The notes below the pieces were generated by a model. It was not told the origin of the DNA and ran no database searches. It worked only from the letters and a program-made list of their open reading frames with translations. The position numbers and the translations under genes are program-made. From positions 1-7,578 of the forward strand of contig DROB01000089.1 of NCBI GenBank assembly GCA_011321985.1: a stretch of DNA of 7,578 nucleotides, written 5' to 3'. Below, in pieces: positions 6,697-7,578 of the stretch. Position 1 is the stretch's first letter; each line of letters starts with the position of its first letter. The DNA is from Gammaproteobacteria bacterium (GTDB taxonomy: Bacteria > Pseudomonadota > Gammaproteobacteria > SZUA-229).

Positions 6697-7085
6697 TGAA
6701 AAACATTAAAGGCTTTACCATGGTGGAGTTGATGATTGTTGTTGCAATCATCGGTATCCTGGCGGCAGTTGGTTATCCTGCGTACAATAATGCAATAACA
6801 AAAAGTAATCGAGCCGATGCTATAGGTGCATTGCTGGCGGCAGCAGGACGTATGGAGGAGCATTACATGAACAATGACACTTATGCGGTGGCAGATGTAA
6901 CAACTCTTATGGGGACCAATCAGAGTCCAGAGGGTTATTATACTTTGTCTTTTGCGTCAGCACCGACGGCATTTGGTTATCAACTGGTTGCGACTGCAAA
7001 TGGTACTGATGCGGAGTGTGTAACTTTTACTCTTGACCAGCTGGGACAGAAAGGATCAACGGGTACCAGTTCAAGTTGTTGGTAG
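6696..7085 (+). CDS. pilE: type IV pilus minor pilin PilE
   Basis: This encodes a 129-aa minor pilin of the PilE type, which links the tip complex to the major pilin filament. The leader is MKNIKG with cleavage Gly6|Phe7; Glu11 is mature Glu5, and GFTMVELMIVVAIIGILAAVGYPAY is the standard pilin helix. The later part includes GRMEEHYMNNDTYA and a C-terminal disulfide loop between Cys108 (ECVTFTLDQLGQKG) and Cys128 in the final SSCW, the usual PilE ending. Its ATG shares one base with the pilY1 stop (TAATG), so translation is probably coupled; GAGG at 6682-6685 gives an SD about 10 nt upstream. It is the last gene of the operon and faces ispH. Being encoded beside pilY1 and ispH argues for the minor pilin PilE rather than a major pilin, though the sequence alone would fit either. 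The name should not be confused with the Neisseria major pilin, also called PilE. Confidence 0.93.
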   Translation: MKNIKGFTMVELMIVVAIIGILAAVGYPAYNNAITKSNRADAIGALLAAAGRMEEHYMNNDTYAVADVTTLMGTNQSPEGYYTLSFASAPTAFGYQLVATANGTDAECVTFTLDQLGQKGSTGTSSSCW

Positions 7086-7115
7086 TTGGGATCGGGGTTC
7101 CGTAGGAGGGTGAGC

Positions 7116-7578
7116 TTAGTTTGCTCTTAACTCTTTAGGCAGCTGAAAACGTACGTTTTCAGCTGCCTTTTTATTGCTGATGATTGTAGTGTTAAATAAT
7201 TCTTCAAGTTTGGTGATGACCTGCTGAACAAGAATTTCCGGTGCAGAAGCGCCTGCTGTTACGCCGATAGATCGTGCATTATCAAACCAGCTGTTATCAA
7301 TATCTTCCGCACCATCAATTAAATAAGCGGTTACTTTCTGTTTTTCTGCGAGTTCACGCAGGCGATTAGAGTTGGAGCTGTTTGCTGAGCCGATCACCAG
7401 AAATACATCCACCTTATCGGCAAGTTCTCTTACTGCATCCTGCCGGTTCTGTGTGGCGTAACAGATATCATCTTTGCGCGGACCCTGGATGTCGGGAAAT
7501 TTATTCTGTAATGCGTCGATGATGCTTTTTGTGTCATCGACAGATAGCGTTGTTTGAGTGACATAAGCCAGTGCATGA
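7116..7578 (-). CDS. ispH: 4-hydroxy-3-methylbut-2-enyl diphosphate reductase IspH, C-terminal part
   Basis: The gene runs off the right edge; about 153 C-terminal residues are present, roughly half of a protein that is 316 aa in E. coli. IspH is the [4Fe-4S] enzyme of the last step of the MEP isoprenoid pathway, reducing HMBPP to IPP and DMAPP in the cytoplasm. The fragment reads [14 protein letters not shown], then [11 protein letters not shown] with the cluster-ligand Cys (codon 7461-7463, equivalent to E. coli Cys197), then [12 protein letters not shown] and [10 protein letters not shown]. The spacing from this Cys to the substrate-binding Ser and Asn of SSNSN and to the Ser of GASAP equals that in E. 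coli (28, 30 and 72 residues). It ends [14 protein letters not shown]. The GTG at 7412 is an internal Val codon, not a start. It is convergent with pilE, as in P. aeruginosa, and its last codons contain the pil operon terminator. No terminator for ispH itself is visible. Confidence 0.96.
   Translation of the reverse strand, partial: HALAYVTQTTLSVDDTKSIIDALQNKFPDIQGPRKDDICYATQNRQDAVRELADKVDVFLVIGSANSSNSNRLRELAEKQKVTAYLIDGAEDIDNSWFDNARSIGVTAGASAPEILVQQVITKLEELFNTTIISNKKAAENVRFQLPKELRAN
7137..7172 (+). terminator. intrinsic terminator of the pil operon, inside ispH
   Basis: A perfect 32-bp palindrome (7137-7168, half-site AGGCAGCTGAAAACGT) is followed by a run of five T (7168-7172). As RNA it can form a 14-bp stem with a GUAC loop. 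The T run lies only on the plus-strand side; the minus strand continues as AAAGAG, so the signal should stop pil transcription but not ispH. It starts 51 nt after the pilE stop and lies wholly within the ispH coding region. Confidence 0.85.

Noticed and set aside
7086..7115. Possible terminator for ispH on the minus strand
   Set aside because: Only a weak four-pair GGGA/TTCC stem can be drawn, and there is no A run on the plus strand to give a U tract.
7103..7139. TAGGAGGG followed by GTG at 7110, resembling a strong SD and start
   Set aside because: The SD abuts the GTG, and that frame stops after six codons at TAA 7128-7130. No gene follows.
7110..7412. A complete small minus-strand gene starting at GTG 7412
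   Set aside because: The reading frame continues unbroken to the window edge with conserved IspH sequence, so this GTG is an internal Val codon of ispH.

Overview
The window holds a minor-pilin operon of a type IVa pilus (T4aP), read left to right, and ends in a convergent, truncated ispH gene. It is almost certainly chromosomal DNA of a gammaproteobacterium. The order GspH-type pilin, pilV, pilW, pilX, pilY1, pilE, facing ispH (lytB), matches the arrangement known from Pseudomonas aeruginosa, and the IspH fragment is of gammaproteobacterial type. Base composition looks slightly AT-rich, with many codons ending in A or T. I cannot name a genus from sequence alone.

Layout. Positions 1-119 are an upstream region with no convincing gene. 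Then come fimT/fimU (GspH domain, 120-707), pilV (722-1237), pilW (1255-2250), pilX (2263-2769), an unrecognised 120-aa exported CxxC protein (2781-3143), a 103-nt gap with an 11-bp direct repeat, pilY1 (3247-6696) and pilE (6696-7085, overlapping the pilY1 stop by 1 nt). A strong intrinsic terminator (7137-7172) follows. It lies inside the 3' end of the opposing ispH gene (7116 to the window end, minus strand).

How the genes work together. In characterised T4aP systems the minor pilins (GspH/FimU, PilV, PilW, PilX, PilE) are processed by the prepilin peptidase PilD. They form a priming complex at the pilus tip that carries the large adhesin and mechanosensor PilY1. All five pilins here show the G|F cleavage site and hydrophobic N-terminal helix. 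PilX lacks Glu5, as expected for the GspK-like tip subunit. PilY1 has a signal peptide, a von Willebrand factor A (vWA)-type MIDAS domain and the C-terminal beta-propeller.

Points of interest: (1) the pil operon terminator is a perfect 32-bp palindrome that also encodes the conserved C-terminus of IspH; (2) the C-terminal calcium loop of PilY1 carries Arg where Asp/Asn is usual, creating an RGD tripeptide inside the loop; (3) the first pilin has a C-terminal GRxR motif of the kind linked to DNA binding by FimT; (4) the small CxxC protein sits between pilX and pilY1, where P. aeruginosa has no gene; (5) every exported product has an even number of cysteines. I found no mobile element, CRISPR array, tRNA or rRNA. 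The window is a well-known system with some distinctive details, not a clearly new one.
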